DNA of 64,000 bases from CBDCWT01 sp965223305 (lineage in GTDB: Bacteria; Planctomycetota; Planctomycetia; Pirellulales; Pirellulaceae): positions 310,001 to 374,000 of the forward strand of contig CBDCWT010000084.1 in the NCBI GenBank assembly GCA_965223305.1. Direction: 5' to 3'. Every line of letters starts with the position of its first letter. Positions within the stretch are counted from its first letter, which is position 1. The notes beneath the pieces were generated by a model. The model saw only the letters and a program-made list of their open reading frames with translations. It ran no database searches and was not told where the DNA came from. A program made the translations under genes and the position numbers. Of the stretch, positions 17,643 through 26,824 are shown one piece after another.

Positions 17643-20600
17643 CTACTTTGTTGCCGGCAGAGCCACCTGCCGGGGGCTTCGTAGGTAGGCGATCAGGTCT
17701 GCGATTTCCTGCTGGCTGAGCGGATCGAGCAGTTGGTCGGGCATCAACGACTGGGTCGACAACGTCCGCTCCTCGATCTCCGCCTTGGCGACAACGACCG
17801 TGTCGTTGATGGTCCGAAGTGTCACTGCGTCTTCGTTTTCGTTTTGAACCACCCCTGAGATGACTTGTCCGTCCTGCGTGACCACGACCGTCATCCGATA
17901 GTCCTTGCCGACCACGGCGCTAGGATCAACTGTGTTCGAGAGGATGTAATCCAAGTCAGCGCGGTTGGAACCAGTGATGTCGGGACCGACCCGGCCGCCT
18001 TCGCCGAACAGAATATGGCAGGCGGCACACGCTTTCTGAAAAATCAGGCGACCGTTTTCTGGATGCGCATTCGCAATCGCGTTGCGTGTCAATTGAGACT
18101 TGTATCGTTCAATCGACAGCTGTTTTTCTCGCGGCGTTTGGCGGATCTCGCCCCAGACTTCTTGCAAGCGCGCGGTCAAGCCGGCATCTTCGAACCGCAG
18201 CAACTGCCGGACATGATAGGCGTGCACATCAGTGCGCGGGACCTGCTTGGCATCTAACGCATCCAGCAACCGCGTCGCGTAGGCGGGACGCGAAACCAGG
18301 GTTGCGATTGCGTCCCGACGCTCGTTGGCCGGGTAAGACGCGTAGTGCTCGAGAATCGCTTGCGGCGTGCGGGCATCGCCGAGCAAGGCCAGGGCCTTGA
18401 GCGCCGCTGCTTGCAGAGGAGGCTCGGCAAGCACGGTCTGCAGCGCACCGGCTGACTTACGATCTCGACCGCGGACCAGAATCGCCAGGGCACGTTTGCG
18501 CCTCGCGATCGGAGCTTCTCGGTCGACCAAAGTGTCCCGAAGTTGAGGGAAGATGCTGTGGTCGCCCAGTGCTACCGCCACACGTTCGGCCAGGTCGCGG
18601 CTGGCGGGATCGGCGTGCTCGAGCAAGGGCCGAGAGACTTCAGGCCAAGAGGCGGGCATTTCGATTGAGACCCGTCCCTCGAACGCCGCCAGCATTTGGG
18701 CCAGCATCTGTTGGCCATCTGCCGGATGGGCCCGAGCCAATGACTTGACCAGCACTTGGAGTGTATGGGGCTCGGATGCCAAGCGACGATAGATGAACTC
18801 CTCGACCAGAGGGATCTTCACACTTTGCGCTAACGAGACAGCTCGTTGCGGATCGGCGGCGACAAGCGGTTCGCTGCCATACCAGTACATACGTGGCAGA
18901 TTGTGATCGCCAGCGTCTTCGGCGTGGGCGGCGAGTGCCGCAGCCAGCTCCCAGCGGTGATCCGTCGGTAAACGCTGCAGGGCGGAGGCCAAGTAGAGCC
19001 GCACGACCGGCGATGGATCGCGACGGGCCAACTGGACCAGAGTATCGCGCAGCGCTGGCGTTGCGGAGTGCCGCTCGAGCCACAACTGGATGGCCCAGCC
19101 GCGCACGTAGTCGACAGGGTCGCGGAGGCTCCGTTCGACGAGCTGCTCGGTCAATCCCTCGGTGACATGCAGAGCCCAGAGAGCCCTCAGCCGTTGAGGT
19201 GCCGCGTCAGCCGTAGCGAACAGCATCTGCAGCTGTCGGTGGACTGTGGGATCCGGACCGCGTTCTTGAAGCAGCCTGCGGGCCATCCTCACGAACCAGT
19301 CGTTCGCGTGGAGCTGCAGGTCGACCAGTTCGCGGGAGGACAGCCGTTGGAGATCGAGGTCGGCAACCGCTTGCGCGCGGGCTGGGTAGGTCACCTTGTA
19401 GATCCGACCATTCGTTCGGTCCCAGATCTCGGGGTTCCGGCGATGGCAGGCGTGCCGGTCGTACCAATCGATCAAGTAGACGCCGCCGTCCGGGCCGTAC
19501 TTGAGATTGATGCCGCGAAACCAGCGATCGTTCGCCAACAGAAAATCTGCACCATGTTGGCCGACGAACCCGGACCCTTCTCGCACCAAGATGTCTCGGT
19601 TGACCCGGTTGCCATGGATGTTGTTGAACAGAATGCTACTGCGGAACTCCGCCGGCCAGCTATCTGCCAGGTAGATCATCGCGCCACAGTGGGCGTGGCC
19701 GCCGCCGGCCAATGACGTGCTTGCCGGCATCTCCGGCTCGTGGCCCCACCAGGCGTGATCCCGGATGTTGCCGACATAGTGAGCGTGGTCGGCGATCGTC
19801 TGCAAGTCCTCAAAAACATACGGATTGAAGTGGCGTCCGGCTTGACGTTGGTAGCGCGCTCCTTGGATGACATGAAACAGATGAGGGATCACACAGGCGG
19901 TACAAAAAGCCTGTCCATGGTCGTCGAAGTCGACTCCCCAAGGGTTGCTGGTCCCCCAGGCGAACACCTCGAACTTGCGGTGCTGCGGATGGAAACGCCA
20001 GACTCCGGCGTTCAGCGGTACGCGCTCGTCAGCCGGGGTGCCGGGTTTGCCTACACGCGAATGCGTGAAGACCCCATGGCAGCCGTAGAGCCAGCCATCA
20101 GGTCCCCAAATAAACGAGTTGAGCGTCTCGTGTGTGTCCTCGTAGCCGAAGCCGTCCAAGACGATCTCAGGCTCTCCGTCCGCGCGGTCGTCGCCGTCTC
20201 GGTCTGCTAGGAACAACAAGTAGGGTGCCGCCCCGACCCACACACCGCCAAAACCTACCTCGAGCCCGCTGATCAGGTTGAGTCCCTCGGCAAACACTTG
20301 GCGGTTGTCGAGCGTTCCATCGCCGTCGGTGTCCTCGAGGATGATGATCTTGTCTCGACCTACGTCTTGGGGCGCACGGATCGGATAAGTGTACGCCTCG
20401 GCCACCCACAGCCGTCCTCGCGCGTCGATGGTGAATGCGATCGGCTGATGGACCGCCGGCTCGCCGGCTGCCAGTTCGACTTGAAAGCCGTCCGGTACCG
20501 TCATGCGGGCCGCCGCAGCTTGCGGCGGCAGCCCGGCCGCCAGGCCAATGGCGCTCGGCGAGCCAGCCTGTTGCGCAGCGGCAACAGCGCAGAACATCCA

Positions 20601-20714
20601 GACCAAGCAGACCGAGAAACTCCAAACCTGGAGCGGCGTTGCTCGACGTTTGAGGCTTCCAGTTGTCGCTGTCGGGTAAGTGGAGTTCTGCAAGGACCAG
20701 TTGGATCGAGTCAT
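17643..20714 (-). CDS. TIGR02604-type membrane-bound dehydrogenase-like protein with HEAT repeats and C-terminal heme-binding domain
   Basis: About 1023 residues from the ATG at 20714; an earlier ATG at 20774 is possible, but the later one leaves a shorter tail before the hydrophobic export segment (WSFSVCLVWMFCAVAAA). The N-terminal half is a beta-propeller of the PVC dehydrogenase-like family TIGR02604 (FTIDARGRLWVAEAYTYPI, IILEDTDGDGTLDNRQVF, FIWGPDGWLYGCHG). The middle has HEAT-like helical repeats with many leucines and arginines. The C-terminus is a TIGR02603-like cytochrome c domain with CAACH (C896, C899, H900 from this start) and VGPDITGSNRADLDYIL. Such proteins are abundant in planctomycetes; substrates are unknown. 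It is transcribed divergently from the operon at 21 kb. Confidence 0.88.
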   Translation of the reverse strand: MTRSNWSLQNSTYPTATTGSLKRRATPLQVWSFSVCLVWMFCAVAAAQQAGSPSAIGLAAGLPPQAAAARMTVPDGFQVELAAGEPAVHQPIAFTIDARGRLWVAEAYTYPIRAPQDVGRDKIIILEDTDGDGTLDNRQVFAEGLNLISGLEVGFGGVWVGAAPYLLFLADRDGDDRADGEPEIVLDGFGYEDTHETLNSFIWGPDGWLYGCHGVFTHSRVGKPGTPADERVPLNAGVWRFHPQHRKFEVFAWGTSNPWGVDFDDHGQAFCTACVIPHLFHVIQGARYQRQAGRHFNPYVFEDLQTIADHAHYVGNIRDHAWWGHEPEMPASTSLAGGGHAHCGAMIYLADSWPAEFRSSILFNNIHGNRVNRDILVREGSGFVGQHGADFLLANDRWFRGINLKYGPDGGVYLIDWYDRHACHRRNPEIWDRTNGRIYKVTYPARAQAVADLDLQRLSSRELVDLQLHANDWFVRMARRLLQERGPDPTVHRQLQMLFATADAAPQRLRALWALHVTEGLTEQLVERSLRDPVDYVRGWAIQLWLERHSATPALRDTLVQLARRDPSPVVRLYLASALQRLPTDHRWELAAALAAHAEDAGDHNLPRMYWYGSEPLVAADPQRAVSLAQSVKIPLVEEFIYRRLASEPHTLQVLVKSLARAHPADGQQMLAQMLAAFEGRVSIEMPASWPEVSRPLLEHADPASRDLAERVAVALGDHSIFPQLRDTLVDREAPIARRKRALAILVRGRDRKSAGALQTVLAEPPLQAAALKALALLGDARTPQAILEHYASYPANERRDAIATLVSRPAYATRLLDALDAKQVPRTDVHAYHVRQLLRFEDAGLTARLQEVWGEIRQTPREKQLSIERYKSQLTRNAIANAHPENGRLIFQKACAACHILFGEGGRVGPDITGSNRADLDYILSNTVDPSAVVGKDYRMTVVVTQDGQVISGVVQNENEDAVTLRTINDTVVVAKAEIEERTLSTQSLMPDQLLDPLSQQEIADLIAYLRSPRQVALPATK

Positions 20715-21141
20715 GGTGGCTTTACCGTGAGGAGGGTGATTCGAGAGGCAGAGTTTTTGCGCTGCCAGACTCATCTCCGTCGGCTCCGTCTCCCGGATTC
20801 GAGACGTAGTGCGCGGGCGGCAAGCACTCTCGGCCTGCGCGCTCGGCGTCGGGGACCTGCCGGTTGAGTCAACCTTCAGTTGGCCAGTCCTTCGCGGCAG
20901 ATCCCCTCTGCGTCGCGGTTAAACGTGGATGAGCCGGTGCTTTCCTAGGGAAGCCATCCTACGCAGCAGCGCCAGCTTACGTGGTATCGTAGGGCAAACT
21001 AATTGGCCCCGTCTAGGCAGTGAGATACAATGAATGACGAATCTGAAATGGTTTGCTAAGTTCATCCGGACACGTTTGGCGTGCTCCGGCACAGACGATG
21101 GGCACGTAGGAAACGTGCTTCACCACCAGGTTGTTCACCTC
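20715..21141. other. Divergent intergenic region, probable promoters for both directions
   Basis: About 430 bp between the heme-protein start and the internal ATG chosen for the next gene. It must carry the promoter of the long operon starting here. No convincing -35/-10 pair, hairpin or repeat was recognised. A longer N-terminus for the downstream gene from 21034 is possible. Confidence 0.4.
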
Positions 21142-23757
21142 ATGCTAAGAGCACGGAGCGCGCGGCCGCAATACCTTCTCTGCCTGCTGTTCGTTGCGTT
21201 TGCGACCGTGTGGGATCTCCGGCTCCATGGTCACGCCGCGGAACTGGGGGATGCCCTAGAGCTGTTTCAGGCCGGTGACTACCTTGAATGCGTCGAACTG
21301 GCTGGCGAGGCGATCGAAGCAGGGGCCTATCAAGACGATTGGCGGATTTACAAAATCCGTTCAGAATTGGCCTCTGGCGACTATCGGGCGGCGCGGGCTA
21401 CGCTGGAAACGGCGCTGCAGATGTCCCGTTTCCGCAGAAACATTCGGCTCCGTTGGCTGGGTGCGACCGTTTATCGGCTCAATTCGCAGGCGGAGCGTGC
21501 CGAGGAGATGCTCGACCAGATCGACGAGCTCACAGATGGAGCTGGTTGGCGTTACAGTGACCGATCCAGCCGAGTGACTTTGGGTCGGTTCTTTCTGGAG
21601 CGGGGTGCCGATCCGAAGACGGTGTTGGATTCGGTCTACAACGACGTGAAGAACCGCAGCCGCCGATTCTCGGCTCCGTATGTCGCCGCCGGCGAGTTAG
21701 CTCTCGCAAAGCACGACTACCAATTGGCTGCCGAGGAGTACGAAGCCGCACTGGAGATTGATCCGGGTGACCCGGGCATTCAGTTCGGGTTGGCCCGTGC
21801 TTATGCGGAGAGTGACGGGGAGCGGGCCGAGCAGCATCTGAGAGCGGCCTTGGCCCGTAATCCGCATCACGTCGACAGCTTGTTGTTCTTGGTCGATAAC
21901 CACGTCGACGCCGAACGATACGGTGAAGCCCGCGGGCTACTTCTCGACGTTCTCGCGGTGAATCCCAACGAGCCACGGGGCTGGGCTTACCGCTCGCTGT
22001 TGGCGCATCTAGAGAACCGCCCTGTCGACGAGGAGGTTTGCCGCCAGATGGCGCTTGCCTGGTCGAGCGAAAGTCCCATCGTCGACTCGTTGATCGGAAG
22101 GAAGTTATCGCAAAAGTATCGATTTGCCGAGGGCGCGGAGTACCAACGCCGGGCGTTGGCGCTCGACCCCGACTACGCGGAGGCGAAGGTTGCGCTCTGC
22201 CAAGATCTCCTGCGGTTGGGCGAGGAAGAACGTGGTTGGGAGCTGGCAAGCGAGATCTACGAAGACGACGGCTACAACGTCGTTGCGCACAACCTGGTCA
22301 CCTTGCACGATCGGCTGGCGGGCTATCGGACGATCGAAAGCGAGCACTTCGTGGTTCGGATGGATCCGCAAGAGGCCGAGATTTATGGAGACCGGGTAAT
22401 GCGGTTGCTTGCCCGCGCGAGAAGCTGCCTCGCCGCCAAGTACGAAATCGAGATCAGCGAGCCGGTGCTGGTGGAGATCTTTCCGCAGCAGGGCGACTTT
22501 GCGATTCGTACCTTTGGGCTGCCGGGTGGTGCTGGATTCCTAGGTGTCTGTTTCGGCGGCGTGATCACCGCCAACAGCCCGGCTTCGCAGACCAGCCATC
22601 CCTCGAACTGGGAGTCGGTGTTGTGGCACGAGTATTGTCATGTTGTGACGCTCAAGAAGACCCGCAATAAGATGCCGCGCTGGTTGAGCGAGGGCATTTC
22701 GGTCTACGAAGAACGCGAGGCCAACGCTTCCTGGGGGCAGTCTCTGACCCCTCAGTACCGCGAGATGATCTTGGGCAGCGATTTGACCCCGGTGTCGCAG
22801 CTGAGCGCGGCGTTCCTGCAGCCCAAGAGTCCCTTGCATCTGCAATTCGCCTATTTCGAGTCGTCTTTGGTGGTCAGGTATCTTGTTGAGAAGTACGGTT
22901 TGGCCACCCTGAAACGGATCTTGGTCGACTTGGGAGTGGGGATGCCGATCAACGAGTCACTGCGGCGATACACCGGGTCGCTGGAGGCTTTGGACGAGGA
23001 GTTCGCCGACTACGCCCGGCAACGGGCCAAGGAGCTGGCGCCCGGTATCGATTGGCAGCAGCCTCCATTGCCTGCGACGGCGACCGCCGGGGAGATCGAG
23101 GCCTGGAATGCAGATCATCCAGACAGCTACTGGGGCTTGAAGCGGATCGCAGCAAAATGGGTGCAGGAGCAGCGCTGGGCGGCGGCGAAGCAGCCGCTCG
23201 AGAGGCTGATAGCGCTCTACCCCGACGACGCTGCCGAGGGCAACCCCTATGCGATACTGGCGCGGGTTCATCGGGAATTGAACGAAACAAAGGACGAGCG
23301 TGCGGTGTTAGAGAGCCTAGCTTCCCGCAGCGCCAACTCGGTAGATGCCTATCTGCGTTTGATGGAGCTGGCGAATGAGGCTGAGGACTGGGAGGCGTTG
23401 CGGGTGAATGCCGAGCGGCAGTTGGCTGTCAATCCGCTGCAAAAGGCGCCCCATCGGTTCCTCGCCGAGGCGGCCGAGCAGCTGGACGACGCGGCGCTAG
23501 CTGTCGAGGGGTTACGGGTGCTGGCACTGATGGAACCGCACGACCCGGCCGACATCCATTTTCGTCTGGCGGACCACCTGCATCGTTTGGGAAGATTGGC
23601 GGACGCCAGGTTGCACATCCTGCAGTCGCTTGAGGAGGCGCCGCGCTTTCGTGCCGCGCACCGCAAGCTGCTGGAGATCCTAGCCGAGTTGGGCCGGACG
23701 GAACGCCCAACCGCGTCCACGCCGGAGGAGGCCGCAGAAAGGGAGAGCGACACGTGA
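21142..23757 (+). CDS. Secreted TPR protein with gluzincin (peptidase MA-like) domain
   Basis: About 871 residues from the ATG at 21142, chosen because it gives a signal peptide (MLRARSARPQYLLCLLFVAF); an in-frame ATG at 21034 would add 36 residues. TPR repeats fill the first 400 residues (ALEIDPGDPGIQFGLARAYAES, ALDPDYAEAKVALCQDLLRLGEE) and return at the C-terminus. In between is a zinc peptidase domain of the peptidase MA/gluzincin kind: HEYCH (22627-22641) with the downstream PRWLSEGISVYEE glutamate. It opens the operon-like run with DUF4159, MoxR and VWA genes; its stop overlaps the next start by 4 bp. The substrate is unknown. Confidence 0.85.
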   Translation: MLRARSARPQYLLCLLFVAFATVWDLRLHGHAAELGDALELFQAGDYLECVELAGEAIEAGAYQDDWRIYKIRSELASGDYRAARATLETALQMSRFRRNIRLRWLGATVYRLNSQAERAEEMLDQIDELTDGAGWRYSDRSSRVTLGRFFLERGADPKTVLDSVYNDVKNRSRRFSAPYVAAGELALAKHDYQLAAEEYEAALEIDPGDPGIQFGLARAYAESDGERAEQHLRAALARNPHHVDSLLFLVDNHVDAERYGEARGLLLDVLAVNPNEPRGWAYRSLLAHLENRPVDEEVCRQMALAWSSESPIVDSLIGRKLSQKYRFAEGAEYQRRALALDPDYAEAKVALCQDLLRLGEEERGWELASEIYEDDGYNVVAHNLVTLHDRLAGYRTIESEHFVVRMDPQEAEIYGDRVMRLLARARSCLAAKYEIEISEPVLVEIFPQQGDFAIRTFGLPGGAGFLGVCFGGVITANSPASQTSHPSNWESVLWHEYCHVVTLKKTRNKMPRWLSEGISVYEEREANASWGQSLTPQYREMILGSDLTPVSQLSAAFLQPKSPLHLQFAYFESSLVVRYLVEKYGLATLKRILVDLGVGMPINESLRRYTGSLEALDEEFADYARQRAKELAPGIDWQQPPLPATATAGEIEAWNADHPDSYWGLKRIAAKWVQEQRWAAAKQPLERLIALYPDDAAEGNPYAILARVHRELNETKDERAVLESLASRSANSVDAYLRLMELANEAEDWEALRVNAERQLAVNPLQKAPHRFLAEAAEQLDDAALAVEGLRVLALMEPHDPADIHFRLADHLHRLGRLADARLHILQSLEEAPRFRAAHRKLLEILAELGRTERPTASTPEEAAERESDT

Positions 23758-24584
23758 AGCGAAGGCGAGTGGTCCTGATCAGTCTCGTAGTGGCGACCGT
23801 GGTCTCCAGTCTCGCGGTGGCTCAATGGGGACGTGGCCGGCGGTGGCGCCGCGGGCCCAGCAGCTACGACGCTTCCGATGAACGGCTACGGGGAGGAGTG
23901 CCTAGCTGGGACTTGGACGCTCAGTTTCCGCACGAGACATTTACCTTTGCCCGCATCCGATACGGCGGTTACCGTCGTGGCAATTGGGGCATTGATTGGC
24001 CTGACAGCGACCTGAATTTCTCGTATCGCCTCCAGCAGCTTACCGCGCTGGATGTTGATCCCAACGGCAAAATCGTTTCCCTGACAGACGACGCGCTGTT
24101 TGATTATCCTTTTATTTACCTGATCGAACCGGGTTACCTGGTTCTTGACGACTCAGAAGTCCAAGCACTGCGACGCTATTTGCTCAGCGGAGGCTTCTTG
24201 ATGGTGGACGATTTCTGGGGAGAGCGTGAGTGGTACCAGTTTTATACTCAGATCAAGCGCGTCTTTCCCCGGCGAGAACCCGAAGAGTTGCCGCTGGATC
24301 ACGAGATCTTTCACTGCGTTTACGACTTGAACGAGAAACCTCAGATTCCCAGTGTTGGTCACGCGATGAACGGCTACACGACCGAGCGCCGCGACGCGCG
24401 CGAGCCTCACTATCGAGCCATCTTCGACGACAACCAGCGAATGATGGCGATTATTTGCCACAACACGGACTTGGGGGATGGCTGGGAGCAAGAGGGATAC
24501 GACGCGTGGTATTTCAGCGAGTATTCAGAGAAGCGCGCCTATCCGCTGGGGATCAACATTGTCGTGTATGCCATGACACACTGA
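23754..24584 (+). CDS. DUF4159 domain protein
   Basis: GTG start overlapping the stop of the previous gene (GTGA), so translation is coupled. The 276-residue product has a signal peptide (MKRRRVVLISLVVATVVSSLAVA) followed by an Arg/Gly-rich linker and a DUF4159 domain (FTFARIRYGGYRRGNWGIDWPDSDLNFSYRLQQ; ALRRYLLSGGFLMVDDFWG). DUF4159 resembles a class-I glutamine amidotransferase fold without its nucleophile and is often encoded beside MoxR and VWA genes, as here. Function is not established. Confidence 0.88.
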   Translation: MKRRRVVLISLVVATVVSSLAVAQWGRGRRWRRGPSSYDASDERLRGGVPSWDLDAQFPHETFTFARIRYGGYRRGNWGIDWPDSDLNFSYRLQQLTALDVDPNGKIVSLTDDALFDYPFIYLIEPGYLVLDDSEVQALRRYLLSGGFLMVDDFWGEREWYQFYTQIKRVFPRREPEELPLDHEIFHCVYDLNEKPQIPSVGHAMNGYTTERRDAREPHYRAIFDDNQRMMAIICHNTDLGDGWEQEGYDAWYFSEYSEKRAYPLGINIVVYAMTH

Positions 24585-24616
24585 GGGAGCGTCCGCCAAG
24601 TCCACCCTCACCACGG

Positions 24617-24640
24617 CCCTCTCCCGCCAGCGGGAGAGGG
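24617..24640. terminator. Strong GC-rich hairpin between DUF4159 and MoxR genes
   Basis: CCCTCTCCCGC and GCGGGAGAGGG face each other with almost no loop. There is no clear U-tract, so it may slow or partly stop transcription, or be a relative of the other GC-rich palindromes in this genome. Confidence 0.45.
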
Positions 24641-24733
24641 AGCTTGAAGACGGCACGGTTACGACGGCTCAACAGGATAACAACTCGCGCGGCGTGCCTA
24701 GCTGCGCGGCAGCGATAGCACAGGAGAACCTAT

Positions 24734-25741
24734 GTGACCAGTGAAGTGGACACTTACGAAGCCGAAGCCGAAGTGGTGGCGCAGTTGCGAGACAGCCGCC
24801 AGCGGATCAACAGCGAACTGTCGAAGGTGATTATTGGCCAAGGAGAGGTGATCGAAGAGCTGCTGATCGCGCTGTTTGCCGGCGGCCACTGCCTGCTGAC
24901 GGGAGCTCCAGGTTTGGCGAAGACGCTGCTCGTACGGTCGATCGCGCAGATCTTTCATTTGAAGTTTCAACGCATTCAATTCACCCCCGATCTGATGCCG
25001 GCCGACATCACCGGCACGGAGATTCTCGAGGAGACGGGTGACGGCCATCGGCAGATGCAGTTTGTCAAAGGCCCCATCTTCGCGAACGTGATCCTGGCAG
25101 ACGAGATCAACAGAACACCTCCCAAAACCCAAGCGGCGCTCTTAGAGGCGATGCAGGAGCACCAGGTGACGGCGGCAGGTGTCCGCTATCCGCTGGAAGA
25201 GCCCTTTTTCGTTCTTGCCACCCAGAACCCGATCGAAATGGAGGGCACTTATCCGTTGCCGGAGGCCCAGCTGGATCGGTTCATGTTCAATGTGCTTGTC
25301 GACTACTTGTCGGAAGACGACGAGGTGGCGGTGGTCACGCAGACAACGTCGGTGCAGCCGCAGGAGATTGTACCGTTGTTCTCTGGCGACGACGTGCGCC
25401 GTTTCCACGCGGTGGTGCGCCGAGTGCCGATTGCGGAGGAGCTGGTCCGCTACGCGGTGCGGCTGGCCGCAGCGAGCCGACCTGGTCAAGCCGATTCGCC
25501 CCAGTTCATCAATGAGTGGGTCAGTTGGGGAGCAGGTCTGCGGGCGGCTCAGTACATGGTGCTGGGCGCCAAAGCGCGGGCTTTGTTTGCCGGCCGCGCG
25601 CACGTGATCCGTGAAGATTTGCAAGCCTTGGTGCATGCAACGTTCCGCCATCGCCTGCTGGTCGGCTACCGAGCAGAGGCCGAGGGAATCACGGTGGAAC
25701 AGGTCATCGATCAGCTGCTGGAGACGGTCCCGGCAGCCTGA
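24734..25741 (+). CDS. MoxR-type AAA+ ATPase
   Basis: The start is GTG at 24734 with AGGAGA 7 bases upstream. A 335-residue MoxR-family ATPase: Walker A GAPGLAKT (57-64), DLMPADITGTEILEE, Walker B VILADEINRTPPKTQAALLEAMQE and sensor-1 region FFVLATQNPIEMEGTYPLPEAQLDRF are all intact. MoxR proteins act as chaperones that work with VWA-domain partners, for example in inserting metals or maturing complexes. The DUF58 and BatA-like VWA genes follow directly, the usual order for the family. It has normal length and no oddities. Confidence 0.96.
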   Translation: MTSEVDTYEAEAEVVAQLRDSRQRINSELSKVIIGQGEVIEELLIALFAGGHCLLTGAPGLAKTLLVRSIAQIFHLKFQRIQFTPDLMPADITGTEILEETGDGHRQMQFVKGPIFANVILADEINRTPPKTQAALLEAMQEHQVTAAGVRYPLEEPFFVLATQNPIEMEGTYPLPEAQLDRFMFNVLVDYLSEDDEVAVVTQTTSVQPQEIVPLFSGDDVRRFHAVVRRVPIAEELVRYAVRLAAASRPGQADSPQFINEWVSWGAGLRAAQYMVLGAKARALFAGRAHVIREDLQALVHATFRHRLLVGYRAEAEGITVEQVIDQLLETVPAA

Positions 25742-25849
25742 TCCCTGGGAGCTCTTGGCTGCGGCTCGTCGGGGCGAAGGGTTCAGTGCTACGAGGTTCG
25801 TGTCATTCCCGTGCAGGGCAGGGGAACGGCCAACACAACATTTGATGCA

Positions 25850-26824
25850 ATGCCAAAAACCTCAACCAAAGCTCGTCTGCCGGCTGCCAAGTTCGTCGAT
25901 CCGGACGTGCTGATGCGGATCAAGAGCTTGCAGATGCGGGCCAAAGTGGTTGTCGAAGGGTTCTTGAGCGGACTGCATCGCAGCCCTTACCACGGCTTTT
26001 CGGTCGAGTTCAGCGAGTACCGTCAATACTCGCCGGGAGACGACCTGCGCTATTTCGACTGGCGGTTGTTTGCCCGCTGCGACCGTTACTATGTGAAGCG
26101 GTTCGAGGACGAAACAAATCTTCGCTGTTATCTGTTGGTCGATATGAGCCGTTCGATGGGGTATGGCTCGCTGCCCTACACCAAATCGGACTATGCGAAG
26201 ACGGTGGCCGCCACGCTGGCCTTCTTCTTATCGCTGCAGCGGGACGCTGTCGGACTGGTGACCTTCGATCAGGAAATCGTCGAACACTTGCCTGCTCGTT
26301 TTCGCCCGGGCCATCTCCATCGGCTGATGCTCGGCTTGGAGCATACCTTGGCCGGCAAGGAAACCCGTCTGGCGGCCCCGATCGAGCAGATTGCCAGGAC
26401 GGTGAAGAAGCGGGGGTTGATTCTCTTGATCTCTGATCTGTTGGCGGACATCGAAACACTGGAGACACATTTGGGCTACTTGCGATCGCGCGGTCACGAC
26501 GTCGTGGTGATGCGTGTTCTCGATCCTGCGGAAGTCAATTTTGAATTCTCGGAGGCAACGATGTTCGAGGACTTGGAGTCCGGTCGGGAGTTGTACGTCG
26601 ACCCCGCAGCAGTCCGCGACCGGTATCTCGAACGATTCGCGGCCCACCAGCAAGCCATCCGCCGCGCCTGCAGCAATCTTGGCATCGACTGCTACGATCT
26701 AACGACCAGCCAGCCGTTGGAGCTGACGCTGTTTGATTTCCTGCAAGCGCGGATGCGGAGGGGCCGCCAGATCAACCGGGGAACGTCGTACGCCGGTCGG
26801 CGGCAGGAGAGGGGGCGCGCATGA
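25850..26824 (+). CDS. DUF58 protein with VWA-like domain
   Basis: The ATG at 25850 (MPKTSTKARLPAAKFVDP) is preferred to an in-frame GTG at 25811. About 324 residues. The DUF58 signature is clear: LSGLHRSPYHGFSVEFSEYRQYSPGDDLRYFDWRLFARCDRYYVKRFEDE, followed by a VWA fold with the MIDAS-type motif LLVDMSRSMGYG. It is the expected partner of the upstream MoxR ATPase. The stop overlaps the next start (ATGA at 26821-26824). Confidence 0.94.
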   Translation: MPKTSTKARLPAAKFVDPDVLMRIKSLQMRAKVVVEGFLSGLHRSPYHGFSVEFSEYRQYSPGDDLRYFDWRLFARCDRYYVKRFEDETNLRCYLLVDMSRSMGYGSLPYTKSDYAKTVAATLAFFLSLQRDAVGLVTFDQEIVEHLPARFRPGHLHRLMLGLEHTLAGKETRLAAPIEQIARTVKKRGLILLISDLLADIETLETHLGYLRSRGHDVVVMRVLDPAEVNFEFSEATMFEDLESGRELYVDPAAVRDRYLERFAAHQQAIRRACSNLGIDCYDLTTSQPLELTLFDFLQARMRRGRQINRGTSYAGRRQERGRA